Counted from the first letter of the stretch, positions 6,329-16,489 are shown. The stretch: DNA of 64,000 bases from Streptococcus alactolyticus (GCF_012277075.1 NZ_JAAXMT010000001.1:20229-84228); one strand, 5' to 3'. Program-made: numbers and translations. Notes: a model not told the origin generated them from the sequence alone.

Positions 6329-8841
6329 AGAAAGTCATCAATTTTTTCAAAACCAATGAATCCAAGATCAAAATAGGATTTAGTTTATCGATTTTCATCT
6401 TGGTTTTAGTCGAATTTTTCCGATTGTCTAAAACCATTTCGTGGCCAACCTTACAGTCAGCCTTTGCTAGCATTCCCCCTTTCAATATCGTTCTAATGAT
6501 TTTGATTGGCTTAGTGGCCGTTATGCCGATGATTGGTTATGACGTTATTTTCAACCGTTTGCTTGGGACGTCGCACTCTAAAAAGTATATTATTGAAAAT
6601 AGTTGGAGTATCAACACCATAAATAATATGATTGGTTTTGGTGGAATTATAGATGTTGGTTTGCGTCTAGCCTTGTACAGTGACGGCATTGACAACGGGA
6701 AAAGCATCAAGGTCTTGTCCCGTCTGCTCCCTTATTTTAGCTCTGGTTTGTCTGTCTTATCCACAGTGATTTTGCTGTTTGCAGGGTTGTTCACAGAAGG
6801 CTCCTATCTACACCGTTTTTTGATTATTTTTGTGGTAGCAGCCTTTTATTTCCCAGTCGTCTTGTGGATATCATCAAGGGAAAACCTCACCTTTTTTGGT
6901 AATGTTGAGCGAAAGGTGCGTTTGGAATTAACTTTGATTTCTGTTTTGGAATGGTCAGGTTGTGTTGGGTCATTCCTTGCAGTTGGGTATTTGATGGGCT
7001 TCCATTTTTCAATTGTCCAAGTTGCTGGAGCTTACATCTTAGCCATTTTGTTTGGGATGATTTCTTTCATTCCTGGTGGAATCGGAAGTTTTGATTTGAC
7101 TATGATGACAGCTTTGACCATGATGGGATTTGCCAGCACTGACGTAATTTTGTGGACCTTGCTTTACCGTATGGTTTACGATATTTTGCCATTTGCCCTT
7201 GGGGTGGTGCTATTTGTTAAAAATCTTGGTAAAACCATCAACGACCACTACAAAGGCATTCCAAAAGAATTAACCGTTACTTTGCTAAGACGTTTGATTT
7301 ATGGTTTGGTGGTTTTGTTTGGGATTTTTCTCGTGTTATCAGCTACCATTCCAGAGAAGGTCAATCAAATTCACTGGTTGAAACAGATGAATCCTATTCA
7401 TGCCAACCTCATTTGGCAATTTCCAAGTATCTTAATCGGAAGTCTTTACATTCTTTTAGGGCGTTCTTTGTTAGAGCGCGTGCGTCAAGCACTGCCTTTT
7501 GGCATTGGGCTCATTTTCGTGTCGCTTATTTGGATAAATGCCAAATCCTTTAGCAATTTCACGTCGCTTTATTTGATTATCTTGTTACTGTTATTGGTTT
7601 TCTTCAAAAATAACCTGACTGTTGACCGTTTGATTTATTCTTGGGAATCCTTGCTGAAAGACAGCGTGATTTTTCTAGGCTTAATCATTAGCTACCTTTT
7701 CCTAGGCATGCCGCATTATTTGATTCATCACAAAGAAATTTTACAGCTTAATAAATTTGCCATTTCTTTCCTTGGAACGATTATTGTCGTGGGTATTTGC
7801 TACACGATTATCGTGCACCTTTTGCGAAAGAGCTCTAAGAAACTAGGCGAGTCTTTCGATGCGGAAGCCTATCGTCAGTTTTTGGACACACATGGCAACA
7901 CCTCTGATAGCTTTTTACCATTCTTGGGGGACAAGCAGTTGTTTTGGTACCCTAATAAACCAGAAGCAAGTGTTGTGCTTCAATTTTCACTGGATAATAA
8001 CAAAGCCGTGGTGATGGGCGAGCCGATTGGCGATAAGGACAACTTCCAGCCTGCTATCAACGCCTTTATCCGAGCAGCTAGGGACCTCAATTATTCGCCA
8101 GTCTTTTATGAAATCGGTCAAGAATTGACCCTCTACCTGCATGAATGTGGGTTTGAATTCATGAAATTTGGGGAGTCTGCTTTGGTTCATCTGCAAGATT
8201 TCACTTTGACGGGTAAAAGCAGCAAGAGCTTCTGCCGTGCCCTTAACTTTGTGGAAAAAGAAGGCTTCACATTTGATATTATCCAACCGCCTTATGCGAC
8301 TGAGCTAATCACACAGCTTCGCAGCATTTCAGATTCGTGGCTGGATGGCCGTCAGGAAAAAGGCTTCTCACTAGGTTTTTTCAAGGAAGATTACTTGCAA
8401 ATGACGCCGATGGCTTTGGTACGTAATGACAAAGGAAAAATCGTGGCTTTTGCCAACATTATCCTAGCTGAAGAAGAATCTGTTGTTACCGTTGATTTAA
8501 TGCGTTATGACAAGGAAGAAAGCCCATCTGGCGTTATGGATTACCTCTTTATTTCTCTCTTCTTGCACTACAAGGAAGAAGGCTACCGCTACTTTGATTT
8601 GGGCATGGCGCCGCTATCAAATGTGGGAATCAATAAAGACAGTTTTATCCAAGAACGCATTGGTTTCCTTGTTTATTCCTTCACGTCACGTTTTTACTCG
8701 TTTGAAGGATTGCGTAAATACAAGCAAAAATTTGCACCAGAATGGCAACCACGCTACATTAGTTACATGAAATCATCATGGTTAGCCTGTGATTTATTAG
8801 CGATTTACCGTATTGACAATCGCACACTAGACCAAGATTAA
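6325..8841 (+). CDS. mprF: Phosphatidylglycerol lysyltransferase/flippase MprF
   Basis: An 838-residue bifunctional membrane protein. Residues 1 to about 505 hold many hydrophobic helices (flippase part, with FIPGGIGSFDL typical of the family). Residues about 530-838 form the cytosolic aminoacyl-tRNA-dependent transferase with QFSLDNNKAVVMGEPIGD, YFDLGMAPLSNVG and the end EWQPRYISY. MprF adds lysine or another amino acid to phosphatidylglycerol and flips it outward, lowering negative surface charge and giving resistance to cationic peptides. SD AGAGGAGAA lies inside the end of the channel-hydrolase gene, and the start overlaps that gene's stop. A strong terminator follows at once, so this is a two-gene operon. 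Confidence 0.93.
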   Translation: MKKVINFFKTNESKIKIGFSLSIFILVLVEFFRLSKTISWPTLQSAFASIPPFNIVLMILIGLVAVMPMIGYDVIFNRLLGTSHSKKYIIENSWSINTINNMIGFGGIIDVGLRLALYSDGIDNGKSIKVLSRLLPYFSSGLSVLSTVILLFAGLFTEGSYLHRFLIIFVVAAFYFPVVLWISSRENLTFFGNVERKVRLELTLISVLEWSGCVGSFLAVGYLMGFHFSIVQVAGAYILAILFGMISFIPGGIGSFDLTMMTALTMMGFASTDVILWTLLYRMVYDILPFALGVVLFVKNLGKTINDHYKGIPKELTVTLLRRLIYGLVVLFGIFLVLSATIPEKVNQIHWLKQMNPIHANLIWQFPSILIGSLYILLGRSLLERVRQALPFGIGLIFVSLIWINAKSFSNFTSLYLIILLLLLVFFKNNLTVDRLIYSWESLLKDSVIFLGLIISYLFLGMPHYLIHHKEILQLNKFAISFLGTIIVVGICYTIIVHLLRKSSKKLGESFDAEAYRQFLDTHGNTSDSFLPFLGDKQLFWYPNKPEASVVLQFSLDNNKAVVMGEPIGDKDNFQPAINAFIRAARDLNYSPVFYEIGQELTLYLHECGFEFMKFGESALVHLQDFTLTGKSSKSFCRALNFVEKEGFTFDIIQPPYATELITQLRSISDSWLDGRQEKGFSLGFFKEDYLQMTPMALVRNDKGKIVAFANIILAEEESVVTVDLMRYDKEESPSGVMDYLFISLFLHYKEEGYRYFDLGMAPLSNVGINKDSFIQERIGFLVYSFTSRFYSFEGLRKYKQKFAPEWQPRYISYMKSSWLACDLLAIYRIDNRTLDQD

Positions 8842-8902
8842 CGTATCCAACCTCTTACTCTTATGCCTGTTGGGCAGAGTTTAGAGGTGGGTACGTTTTT
8901 TT
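8841..8902 (+). terminator. Long hairpin terminator after mprF
   Basis: Bases 8841-8855 pair with AGAGGTGGGTACGT (8883-8896), with one bulge and one mismatch; seven T follow. Confidence 0.8.
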
Positions 8903-9004
8903 AAAAATATCAGAACCTATGTCTTTACTTTTTATGTGAAAAGTTGTACTATGCCTATGTAATTTTGTTTGCTAATTTATTTATTAAAAGAGAGGATATT
9001 TATT

Positions 9005-9999
9005 ATGTTAGAACATGACATTTTGAATGATCCTTTTTTGAATAAGGGAACTGCTTTTACTTTGGAAGAACGTAAAGAACTTGGTTTAGTTGGTTTACTT
9101 CCTCCAAAAGTTCAAACCATTGAAGAACAAGCAGAACAAGCGTATGCTCACTATCAACGTAAATCATCGATTTGGAAAAACGCCATTTCTTGATGGAAAT
9201 TTTCAACACAAACAGAACCTTGTTCTACTATTTGTTTAACGAACACGTTGTTGAATTTAACCCAATTGTTTACGATCCAGTTATTGCAGAATCTATCGAA
9301 CAATCCAGTGATTTGTTTGTTGATCCACAATATACGGCTTTCCTTTCTGTTGAACACCCTGAAGACATTCTTGATACCCTTAAAAATGCAGCAGGCGATC
9401 GTAATATCCGCCTTATCGTTGTAACCGATGCAGAAGGTATTTTAGGTATTGGTGACTGGGGTACACAAGGTGTGGATATTTCAGTCGGAAAATTGATGAT
9501 TTACACAGCAGCAGGTATTGACCCTAAAACGGTTTTACCAGTTGTCATTGACGCTGGTACAGACCGCGAAGAATTATTAAACAACCCATTTTATCTAGGA
9601 AATCGCCACAAACGTATCCGTGGTGAAGCTTACTACGACTTTATCGACCAATTTGTTAAAGAAGCTGAAGATTTGTTCCCTGATTTGTACTTGCACTGGG
9701 AAGATTTCGGACGTAGCAATGCGGCTGTTATCCTTAACAAATACAAAGATAAAATCCCAACATTCAACGACGATATCCAAGGAACTGGTATCATTACTCT
9801 AGCAGGTATCTATGGTGCGCTTGATATCACTGGTGAAAAATTAACAGACCAACGTTACCTTTGCTTCGGTGGAGGAACAGCGGGTGCAGGTATTGCCCAC
9901 CGCGTTCTTTTGGAAATGATGGAACAAGGCCTTACAGAAGAAGAAGCTTACAGTCGTTTCTACATGGTAGATAAACAAGGTTTGCTCTATATGCCATAA
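9005..9999 (+). pseudogene. mleS: Malolactic enzyme, frameshifted and C-terminally truncated
   Basis: The start [15 protein letters not shown] with SD AGAGAGG matches malolactic/malic enzymes, which convert L-malate to L-lactate and CO2 with NAD and Mn2+. The frame is lost near 9164-9169, where one base is missing: YQRKSS should run into [13 protein letters not shown], but that continues only in another frame from 9169. The second part keeps [28 protein letters not shown] and FNDDIQGTG, then the first half of the NAD domain ([10 protein letters not shown]). It ends after VDKQGLLY at 9999, roughly 200 residues short of the usual 540. Both lesions make the gene dead. No mleP or mleR is beside it. 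Confidence 0.87.
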
Positions 10000-10029
10000 T
10001 GAACCTTATGTTTAGCAAAAAAGCGAGTA

Positions 10030-10212
10030 GCGCTATGTGGGTTGTTCAGAAATTGTATTGGCGGAGCGGTCAATAATATGTCCAAACACAACGGATTTTT
10101 ACTAGCCGTGACGAAGCGGTGCAATTACGCAAAAGCCTTGATTGTGCCACAGAGTTGTATGAAAGCAACCGTTCCATCTATGATGAGGGAGATTTCAGAA
10201 CTTCTAGATAAA
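10030..10212 (+). pseudogene. Degenerate coding remnant, unidentified
   Basis: Between the broken malolactic gene and the rpsF promoter, two overlapping frames look protein-like but are short and shifted against each other: one ends SEIVLAERSIICPNTTDFY, another reads TSRDEAVQLRKSLDCATELY and on to YDEGDFRTSR. I did not recognise the parent gene. A 65-codon frame from 10042 is in a third phase, has no SD and looks spurious. A deletion joining the truncated malolactic gene to a decayed neighbour is the simplest account. Confidence 0.4.
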
Positions 10213-10216
10213 TCTC

Positions 10217-10318
10217 TTGCACATTCTAGGATAATATAGTATAATTATTTATTGTGAGTATGCCTCACTTACTCGTGTCCAAGGATGCGAGTCATTAGAC
10301 CAAAAGGAGGAAATATCA
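10217..10318 (+). promoter_or_regulatory. Promoter and structured leader of rpsF-ssb-rpsR
   Basis: TTGCAC (10217-10222), 17 bp, TATAAT (10240-10245). The leader folds as ACTCG (10271-10275) with CGAGT (10288-10292), enclosing TCC/GGA. Firmicute rpsF operons often carry an S6:S18-binding leader for autogenous control; this hairpin is in the right place, but I cannot confirm the consensus. Confidence 0.55.
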
Positions 10319-10609
10319 ATGGCTAAATACGAAATTCTTTATATTATTCGTCCAAACATTGAAGAAGAAGCTAAAAATGCTTTGGTAGCACGTTTTGACT
10401 CTATCTTGACTGACAACGGTGCGACTGTTGTAGAATCAAAAGACTGGGAAAAACGTCGTCTTGCATACGAAATCAAAGATTTCCGTGAAGGACTTTACCA
10501 CATTGTCAACGTTGAAGCTGAAAACGCTGAAGCTCTTAACGAGTTTGACCGTCTTTCAAAAATCAACGGCGACATTCTTCGTCACATGATTGTTAAACTT
10601 GACGCGTAA
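10319..10609 (+). CDS. rpsF: 30S ribosomal protein S6
   Basis: A 96-residue protein beginning [17 protein letters not shown] and ending RHMIVKLDA, the usual size and ends for S6. S6 binds S18 and the central domain of 16S rRNA in the small-subunit platform. The start is fixed by SD AAAGGAGG. First of three genes in the universal rpsF-ssb-rpsR operon, 11 bases ahead of ssb. Confidence 0.98.
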   Translation: MAKYEILYIIRPNIEEEAKNALVARFDSILTDNGATVVESKDWEKRRLAYEIKDFREGLYHIVNVEAENAEALNEFDRLSKINGDILRHMIVKLDA

Positions 10610-10620
10610 GAAGGTGTGTT

Positions 10621-11130
10621 ATGATAAATAATGTAGTACTTGTTGGTCGTATGACCCGCGATGCAGAACTTCGTTACACCCCATCAAATCAAGCTGTTGC
10701 GACTTTTACCCTAGCGGTAAACCGCAACTTTAAAAACCAAAATGGTGAACGCGAAGCTGACTTTATCAACTGTGTGATTTGGCGTCAGCAAGCAGAAAAC
10801 CTGTCTAACTGGGCTAAAAAAGGCACATTGGTTGGTATCACAGGACGTATTCAAACCCGTCACTATGAAAACCAACAAGGTCAACGCGTTTACGTAACAG
10901 AAGTAATTGCAGATAATTTCCAAATCTTGGAAAGTCGTGCTACACGTGAAGGCCAATCAGGTGGTTCTTACAATGCTGGTTACAATAACCAACCATCATT
11001 TGGGGATAATTCACATGATAGTGGTTTTTCATCACAACCTTCACAACAAACACCAAATTTTGGTCGCGACGAAAGCCCATTTGGCAATTCAAACCCAATG
11101 GACATTTCAGACGACGACCTTCCATTCTAA
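10621..11130 (+). CDS. ssb: Single-stranded DNA-binding protein
   Basis: A 169-residue SSB. The OB fold spans about residues 1-105 ([20 protein letters not shown], then [17 protein letters not shown]). A Gly/Gln/Asn/Ser-rich linker follows, and the acidic tip DISDDDLPF recruits replication and repair partners. Full length and placement between rpsF and rpsR mark it as the essential housekeeping SSB rather than the competence paralogue SsbB. Confidence 0.97.
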   Translation: MINNVVLVGRMTRDAELRYTPSNQAVATFTLAVNRNFKNQNGEREADFINCVIWRQQAENLSNWAKKGTLVGITGRIQTRHYENQQGQRVYVTEVIADNFQILESRATREGQSGGSYNAGYNNQPSFGDNSHDSGFSSQPSQQTPNFGRDESPFGNSNPMDISDDDLPF

Positions 11131-11188
11131 AGTATGGAATGACCAAGTTTATCGGACTTGAAACACTATAATATAAAGGAGAATACAC

Positions 11189-11428
11189 ATGGCTCAACAA
11201 CGTCGTGGCGGATTCAAACGCCGTAAAAAAGTTGATTACATCGCAGCTAACAAAATTGAATATGTTGATTACAAAGATACTGAGCTTCTTAGCCGTTTCG
11301 TATCAGAACGTGGTAAAATTCTTCCACGTCGTGTTACTGGAACATCAGCTAAAAACCAACGTAAAGTAACAACAGCTATCAAACGCGCTCGCGTTATGGC
11401 TCTTATGCCATTCGTAAACGAAGACTAA
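11189..11428 (+). CDS. rpsR: 30S ribosomal protein S18
   Basis: A 79-residue basic protein, [21 protein letters not shown] through [11 protein letters not shown]18 partners with S6 on the 30S platform. SD AAAGGAG precedes the ATG. No CxxC zinc motif is present, as in the zinc-independent S18 type. Last gene of the operon, followed by a clean terminator. Confidence 0.98.
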   Translation: MAQQRRGGFKRRKKVDYIAANKIEYVDYKDTELLSRFVSERGKILPRRVTGTSAKNQRKVTTAIKRARVMALMPFVNED

Positions 11429-11448
11429 TTCGTTGCGATGACGCTAAA

Positions 11449-11475
11449 AACGACTTCCTTGTGAAGTCGTTTTTT
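11449..11475 (+). terminator. Terminator of the rpsF operon
   Basis: AACGACTTC (11449-11457), loop CTTGT, GAAGTCGTT (11463-11471), T run. Confidence 0.9.
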
Positions 11476-11497
11476 GTATGATCAAAAGCATCAAAAA

Positions 11498-11526
11498 AAC
11501 CTCTCACTTTTTAAAAGTGAGGGGTT
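11498..11526 (-). terminator. Terminator of the DUF1129 gene
   Basis: AACCTCTCACTTTT pairs with AAAAGTGAGGGGTT; the seven A at 11493-11499 give a U run on the minus-strand transcript. Confidence 0.8.
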
Positions 11527-11532
11527 TGACTG

Positions 11533-12189
11533 TTAAGCTTGTGGCGTCATAGCGCTAAGGATGTTGTAGCGTTTTTGAAGATAATGACGTCCAAGTAGAG
11601 CAGCAGCTCCGATGATAAGCATGACAACTGCTGGCAATTGTGGGTTGAGGGCAAGTGGTAAGAAGGCTGTTGCCGTGTAAACCAATACCCAAGCCATCAT
11701 TGAAAGTCCGATAACAAGGATGGTTTTACCAAAGCCAGGACGCTCGCTTTTTGGTTTGCCAGCGTGGCGGTAAATAAAGTAGTAAGTGACATACATAGCA
11801 GCCCCACCACCAAAACCAAGGGCGATAAGTGAGAGCAAACCAAAGCTTGTTGCTGACGTGCTAAAGAAAGCCATAACAGCATTTAAAAGGGCTACGACGC
11901 CGATGAATAATAGTGATGTATCCAACCACATCAACCAAGGGTTATCGTTTTTCTTTTTGTTAGCGTCTTGGGTTTCTGATTCTTGTGTTGTGAAAGAAGC
12001 AGCCCAAGTTGTTGGTGCGCCAAGAAGTGAACGGGCGGTAATCCCTTTTTTCTGATTTTCAACGATGGTTGGTAAAACATCTGCTAAAATAGCTTTGATT
12101 TCCTCGTCTGATTTGCCATCACGAATCAACTGATTGGTAGCAATGTGAATGAATTCTTGATTCTTTTTAGTAAGCTGATTGAGATCCAT
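11533..12189 (-). CDS. DUF1129 family membrane protein
   Basis: A 218-residue protein. A soluble N-terminal segment (residues 1-75, NQLTKKNQEFIHIATNQL) resembles the conserved helical start of the DUF1129 family of lactic acid bacteria. About five hydrophobic helices follow, including SLLFIGVVALLNAVMAFF and TILVIGLSMMAWVLVYTATAF. SD GGAG precedes the ATG. No catalytic residues are evident and the role is unknown; similar genes often sit beside corA and uvrA in streptococci. Confidence 0.8.
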   Translation of the reverse strand: MDLNQLTKKNQEFIHIATNQLIRDGKSDEEIKAILADVLPTIVENQKKGITARSLLGAPTTWAASFTTQESETQDANKKKNDNPWLMWLDTSLLFIGVVALLNAVMAFFSTSATSFGLLSLIALGFGGGAAMYVTYYFIYRHAGKPKSERPGFGKTILVIGLSMMAWVLVYTATAFLPLALNPQLPAVVMLIIGAAALLGRHYLQKRYNILSAMTPQA

Positions 12190-12262
12190 TAGGTCTATTC
12201 TCCTGTTTTTTGAAATAACAAATGATTAAGTGTATCCAGTAATGTCTTTACATCAAGAGAAA

Positions 12263-12307
12263 TTACTAGTGAGAGAAAACAAATGATTTACTTTCTCTCA
12301 CTAGTAA
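12263..12307. repeat. Perfect 16-bp inverted repeat between corA and the DUF1129 gene
   Basis: TTACTAGTGAGAGAAA (12263-12278) and its exact complement (12292-12307) flank a 13-base loop. In the minus-strand transcript it follows corA and is trailed by TTTCTC, so it may be a weak terminator or mRNA-stabilising stem; an operator for the DUF1129 gene is an alternative. Confidence 0.7.
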
Positions 12308-12362
12308 ACACCCTGCGTCAAATGATTAGGATTTAACAAGAGGGTGTGGGGCAATTCATTCA

Positions 12363-13307
12363 TTAGAACCACTTCTTTCTAAAGAAGTAAATCACGACAG
12401 CGGCACTCATAGAAGCGGCGATAAAGACGATGTACCAAAAGGCATGAGGTAAACCGTTTAGCGGTAGCCAGTTGTTTTGGAAGTTCATACCATAAGCTGA
12501 GAAGATTACGGTTGGAATATCCAAAATCATGGTCATGAGGGCGAGTGTCTTCATGATGGTGTTCTGGTTGTTGTTGATGATAGAGGCTGTTGTTTCGGTC
12601 ATGGCATTCAAGACATTTTCGTAAATGCCAGCCATTTCGATGGCCTGTTGCGTTTCAATCAAGGTGTCTTCCAGCAAATCTTCGTCTTCAATGTACTTTT
12701 TCAAAGAACTGTTGCTGCTTGAGAGTTTCTTGACAATACGCTCGTTGAATTTTAGAGACGCTTTCAAGTACACGATAGATTTTTCCAACTCCATCATGTC
12801 GATGAGTTGCTCATTGCGTGTGGCATTTTCCAGTTCAGCTTCGATACGGTCGCTTTGGCGGTCGATAGAACGAAGAGCAGTTAGGAAAAGCTCAGCATTG
12901 CGATAAAGCAATTGGAAAACAAAGCGTGTTTTCATGAAAGTGTAGAAATTTTTCGCACGGCGATTGAAAAAGTTGTCAAAAAGGGTCAACTCTTGCAGAC
13001 AAGTCGTAATAACGGCATTTTCTGTCACGATAATTCCCAAAGGAATGGTGACGTAGTAACTTTTGTTGTTCCTCTCTTCATAGGTCGGTACGTCAACGAT
13101 GATGAGAGTGTAGTTGTCCTCAACGGCAATACGTGAGGTTTCTTCGAGGTCAAGTGGTGCACGTAGGTCAGTGATATCAATGTTGAACTGTTCAGACAGC
13201 CTCACTGATTCTTCCTGGGAGGGGTTAACCAAGTTAATCCAAGCGCCTGGCTCGAATGTATTGATTTCTTTAAATTCTAACGCTGTTGATAGAAACATTT
13301 GTTCCAT
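12363..13307 (-). CDS. corA: CorA-family magnesium/cobalt transporter
   Basis: A 314-residue CorA protein. The soluble N-terminal region (to about 250) is rich in charged helices. Two C-terminal membrane helices enclose the family signature YGMNF and end in the basic KKWF. The family forms pentameric channels for Mg2+ uptake gated by cytoplasmic Mg2+. SD AGGAGGGG is seven bases from the ATG. A structured leader lies upstream on the same strand, and the gene is divergent from uvrA. Confidence 0.93.
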   Translation of the reverse strand: MEQMFLSTALEFKEINTFEPGAWINLVNPSQEESVRLSEQFNIDITDLRAPLDLEETSRIAVEDNYTLIIVDVPTYEERNNKSYYVTIPLGIIVTENAVITTCLQELTLFDNFFNRRAKNFYTFMKTRFVFQLLYRNAELFLTALRSIDRQSDRIEAELENATRNEQLIDMMELEKSIVYLKASLKFNERIVKKLSSSNSSLKKYIEDEDLLEDTLIETQQAIEMAGIYENVLNAMTETTASIINNNQNTIMKTLALMTMILDIPTVIFSAYGMNFQNNWLPLNGLPHAFWYIVFIAASMSAAVVIYFFRKKWF

Positions 13308-13335
13308 AAAAACAACCCCTCCTTTTTACCTGAGA

Positions 13336-13395
13336 TACAGGATTTGGCATTTCTTTCACTATCAGCCAAATCGTGTTCTAAATTTTTAGCCTGTA
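13336..13395 (-). promoter_or_regulatory. Structured leader upstream of corA
   Basis: GATTTGGC (13341-13348) pairs perfectly with GCCAAATC (13365-13372). An overlapping outer pairing joins TACAGG (13336-13341) with CCTGTA (13390-13395), the two sharing one base. A minus-strand -10 (TATAAT, complement of 13447-13452) would place this fold in the corA 5' UTR. It does not visibly match the M-box, so a magnesium role is speculative. Confidence 0.4.
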
Positions 13396-13610
13396 AAAAG
13401 ACACTGTTTTTCATAACGAAAAAAGGAAAATTTACATACTCTCCTATTATACTACAATTCGGAGTTTTTTTGGGAAAGTAAGTCACAGAAAATTTGTTAT
13501 AATGAAGGTGGAACATGTGGAAATGCCTAATTAGAAAGGATTATCAGTTCTTATTAGAGGTGCGCTACTATTGAGATATGGCGGCGGACTGGAACTGCTG
13601 GTTGAGAAAT

Positions 13611-16436
13611 ATGCAAGAAAAACTAACGATTCGTGGGGCGCGTGCCCACAATTTGAAAAATGTTAATGTGGATATTCCTAGGGATAAGCTGGTTGTGGTG
13701 ACAGGTTTGTCTGGATCGGGAAAGTCGAGTTTGGCATTTGATACGATTTACGCAGAAGGGCAACGCCGCTATGTGGAAAGCTTGTCAGCTTATGCCCGTA
13801 TGTTTCTTGGTAACATGGAAAAACCAGATGTGGATTCGATTGAGGGGCTTAGCCCTGCCATTTCCATTGACCAAAAAACTACCAGTAAAAACCCTCGTTC
13901 AACGGTGGGAACGACAACAGAAATCAATGATTATTTGCGTTTGTTGTACGCGCGTGTAGGGACGCCTTATTGTATCAATGGGCATGGACCGATTAAGGCT
14001 TCGTCTGTTGAGCAAATCGTGGATCAAGTCCTAGCCTTGCCTGAGCGGACACGGATGCAGATTTTGGCACCTATTGTTCGTCGTAAAAAAGGGCAACACA
14101 AGACCATTTTTAGTCGCATTCAAAAGGATGGTTATGTGCGTGCTAGAGTCGATGGAGATGTTTACGAGGTCTCAGAAGTCCCTGAGTTGTCTAAGAACAA
14201 GCAACATAATATCGAAATCATTGTGGATCGCTTGATTAACAAAGAAGGCATTCGGTCGCGTTTGTTTGATTCGGTCGAATCAGCCCTTCGTTTGGCTGAT
14301 GGTTATGTCATCATTGACACCATGGATGGCAATGAATTGCTCTTTTCAGAACATTATTCCTGCCCTGTTTGTGGGTTTACCGTGCCAGAATTGGAACCTC
14401 GCCTCTTTTCATTTAATGCGCCTTTTGGGTCATGTCCGACCTGTGATGGCTTAGGAATTAAATTAGAAGTGGATGTGGATTTGGTGGTGCCTGACCGTCA
14501 CAAGACGCTGCGTGAAGGGGCACTCGCTCCGTGGAATCCCATTTCGTCACAATATTACCCAACCATGTTGGAGCAAGCTATGGAAGCCTTTGGCGTGAAT
14601 ATGGATACGCCTTTTGAGGATTTGAGCGAGGACGACCAGAACCTTGTCTTATATGGTTCAGGTGAGCGTGAATTTCATTTTCACTATGTCAATGATTTTG
14701 GTGGCGAACGCAACATTGATATTCCTTTTGAAGGGGTTGTCAACAATGTTAACCGCCGTTACCATGAAACCAATAGTGACTTCACCCGCAAGGTCATGAA
14801 AGAATACATGAACGAATTGACTTGTGCAGCTTGTCATGGTTACCGTTTGAACCCGCAAGCCCTCAGTGTACGCGTGGGTGGTGAAGATGGCTTGAACATT
14901 GGGCAAGTGTCTGATTTGTCTGTGTCTGACCATTTGGAACACTTGAAACACTTGGAACTTTCTGAAAATGAAAGTGTCATTGCCAAACCTATCTTAAAAG
15001 AAATCAAAGACCGTTTGACTTTCTTAAACAATGTTGGTTTGAATTATTTAACCTTGTCACGTTCGGCAGGGACTTTGTCTGGTGGGGAAAGCCAACGCAT
15101 TCGCCTAGCAACGCAAATTGGTTCCAACCTTTCTGGTGTGCTTTACGTTCTTGACGAGCCTTCAATTGGCTTGCACCAAAGGGACAATGACCGCTTGATT
15201 TCTAGTTTGAAGAAAATGCGTGATTTGGGCAATACCTTGATTGTTGTGGAACACGATGAGGACACCATGCGTCAGGCGGATTGGTTGATTGATGTGGGGC
15301 CAGGAGCAGGAGCCTTTGGCGGTGAAATCGTTGCTTCAGGTACCCCAGAAGAAGTGGCCAAGGACCCCAATTCCATCACGGGCTTGTATTTGTCAGGGAA
15401 AAAAGCTATTCCTGTGCCGACAGAACGCCGTCAAGGCAATGGGCGTTTCTTGTCTATCAAGGGAGCTAGTGAAAATAACCTGAAAAACATTGACGTTGAT
15501 TTTCCTTTGGGAACCTTTATTGCCGTGACAGGTGTGTCAGGTTCTGGGAAATCGACCTTGGTAAATGGCATTTTGAAAAAAGCTGTCGCCCAAAAATTAA
15601 ATCGTAATGCTGCCAAACCTGGCAAACACCGTGCCCTAGAAGGTGTGGAATACGTTGACCGCTTGATTGACATTGATCAAAGCCCTATCGGAAGAACACC
15701 GCGGTCAAACCCAGCTACTTATACAGGTGTATTTGATGATATTCGCGATTTATTTGCCCAAACCAACGAAGCCAAAATTCGTGGTTACAAAAAAGGACGG
15801 TTCTCATTTAATATCAAGGGTGGACGTTGTGAAGCCTGCTCGGGTGATGGGATTATCAAGATTGAAATGCACTTCTTGCCTGATGTTTACGTGCCTTGTG
15901 AGGTTTGTCATGGGACACGTTACAACAGTGAAACCCTAGAAGTTCGTTACAAGGATAAAAATATTGCCGAAGTTCTTGAAATGACAGTCAATGACGCGGT
16001 AGAATTCTTTGCAGCCATTCCTAAAATTGCTCGGAAACTGCAAACGATTAAAGACGTGGGGCTTGGCTACATCACTTTGGGACAATCGGCAACCACTTTA
16101 TCAGGTGGGGAAGCCCAACGCATGAAGTTGGCAAGTGAATTGCACAAACGTTCAACAGGTAAGAGTTTGTATGTTCTTGATGAGCCAACCACGGGTTTAC
16201 ATACGGATGATATTGCACGCTTGCTTCAAGTTCTCCAACGTTTTGTGGATGATGGCAATACCGTCATCGTGATTGAACACAATTTAGATGTCATTAAAAC
16301 GGCGGATTACTTGATTGACCTTGGTCCAGAAGGTGGTGTCGGCGGGGGTCAAATCGTTGCCACAGGTACGCCTGAAGAAGTCGCCAAAGTCAAAGGTTCT
16401 TACACAGGACAATATTTGAAAGACAAATTATCATAA
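13611..16436 (+). CDS. uvrA: Excinuclease ABC subunit A
   Basis: A 941-residue UvrA from [17 protein letters not shown], the canonical family start; an in-frame ATG at 13578 would add 11 unusual residues, although its SD (GAGGTG) is slightly better. There are two ABC ATPase halves, each with Walker A ([26 protein letters not shown]) and signature ([24 protein letters not shown]), plus zinc modules CPVCGF...CPTC and CEAC...CEVC. UvrA scans DNA for bulky lesions and loads UvrB in nucleotide excision repair. A TATAAT at about 13498 supplies the promoter. The gene is complete. Confidence 0.97.
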   Translation: MQEKLTIRGARAHNLKNVNVDIPRDKLVVVTGLSGSGKSSLAFDTIYAEGQRRYVESLSAYARMFLGNMEKPDVDSIEGLSPAISIDQKTTSKNPRSTVGTTTEINDYLRLLYARVGTPYCINGHGPIKASSVEQIVDQVLALPERTRMQILAPIVRRKKGQHKTIFSRIQKDGYVRARVDGDVYEVSEVPELSKNKQHNIEIIVDRLINKEGIRSRLFDSVESALRLADGYVIIDTMDGNELLFSEHYSCPVCGFTVPELEPRLFSFNAPFGSCPTCDGLGIKLEVDVDLVVPDRHKTLREGALAPWNPISSQYYPTMLEQAMEAFGVNMDTPFEDLSEDDQNLVLYGSGEREFHFHYVNDFGGERNIDIPFEGVVNNVNRRYHETNSDFTRKVMKEYMNELTCAACHGYRLNPQALSVRVGGEDGLNIGQVSDLSVSDHLEHLKHLELSENESVIAKPILKEIKDRLTFLNNVGLNYLTLSRSAGTLSGGESQRIRLATQIGSNLSGVLYVLDEPSIGLHQRDNDRLISSLKKMRDLGNTLIVVEHDEDTMRQADWLIDVGPGAGAFGGEIVASGTPEEVAKDPNSITGLYLSGKKAIPVPTERRQGNGRFLSIKGASENNLKNIDVDFPLGTFIAVTGVSGSGKSTLVNGILKKAVAQKLNRNAAKPGKHRALEGVEYVDRLIDIDQSPIGRTPRSNPATYTGVFDDIRDLFAQTNEAKIRGYKKGRFSFNIKGGRCEACSGDGIIKIEMHFLPDVYVPCEVCHGTRYNSETLEVRYKDKNIAEVLEMTVNDAVEFFAAIPKIARKLQTIKDVGLGYITLGQSATTLSGGEAQRMKLASELHKRSTGKSLYVLDEPTTGLHTDDIARLLQVLQRFVDDGNTVIVIEHNLDVIKTADYLIDLGPEGGVGGGQIVATGTPEEVAKVKGSYTGQYLKDKLS

Positions 16437-16443
16437 TATCAAG

Positions 16444-16489
16444 AAAGCTTTTCCAAGGTATATGCCATTTGGAGAGGCTTTTTCCGTGA
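16444..16489 (+). terminator. Probable terminator after uvrA
   Basis: AAAGC and TCCAA pair with TTGGA and GCTTTTT across a loop, ending in T; an imperfect stem with an internal bulge. Confidence 0.5.

Noticed and set aside
10042..10239. 65-codon frame before rpsF
   Set aside because: No SD, composition unlike a protein, overlaps remnants in other frames and the rpsF promoter.
13114..13389. 91-codon frame opposite corA
   Set aside because: Antisense shadow of corA; Ser-rich reading typical of complement frames.
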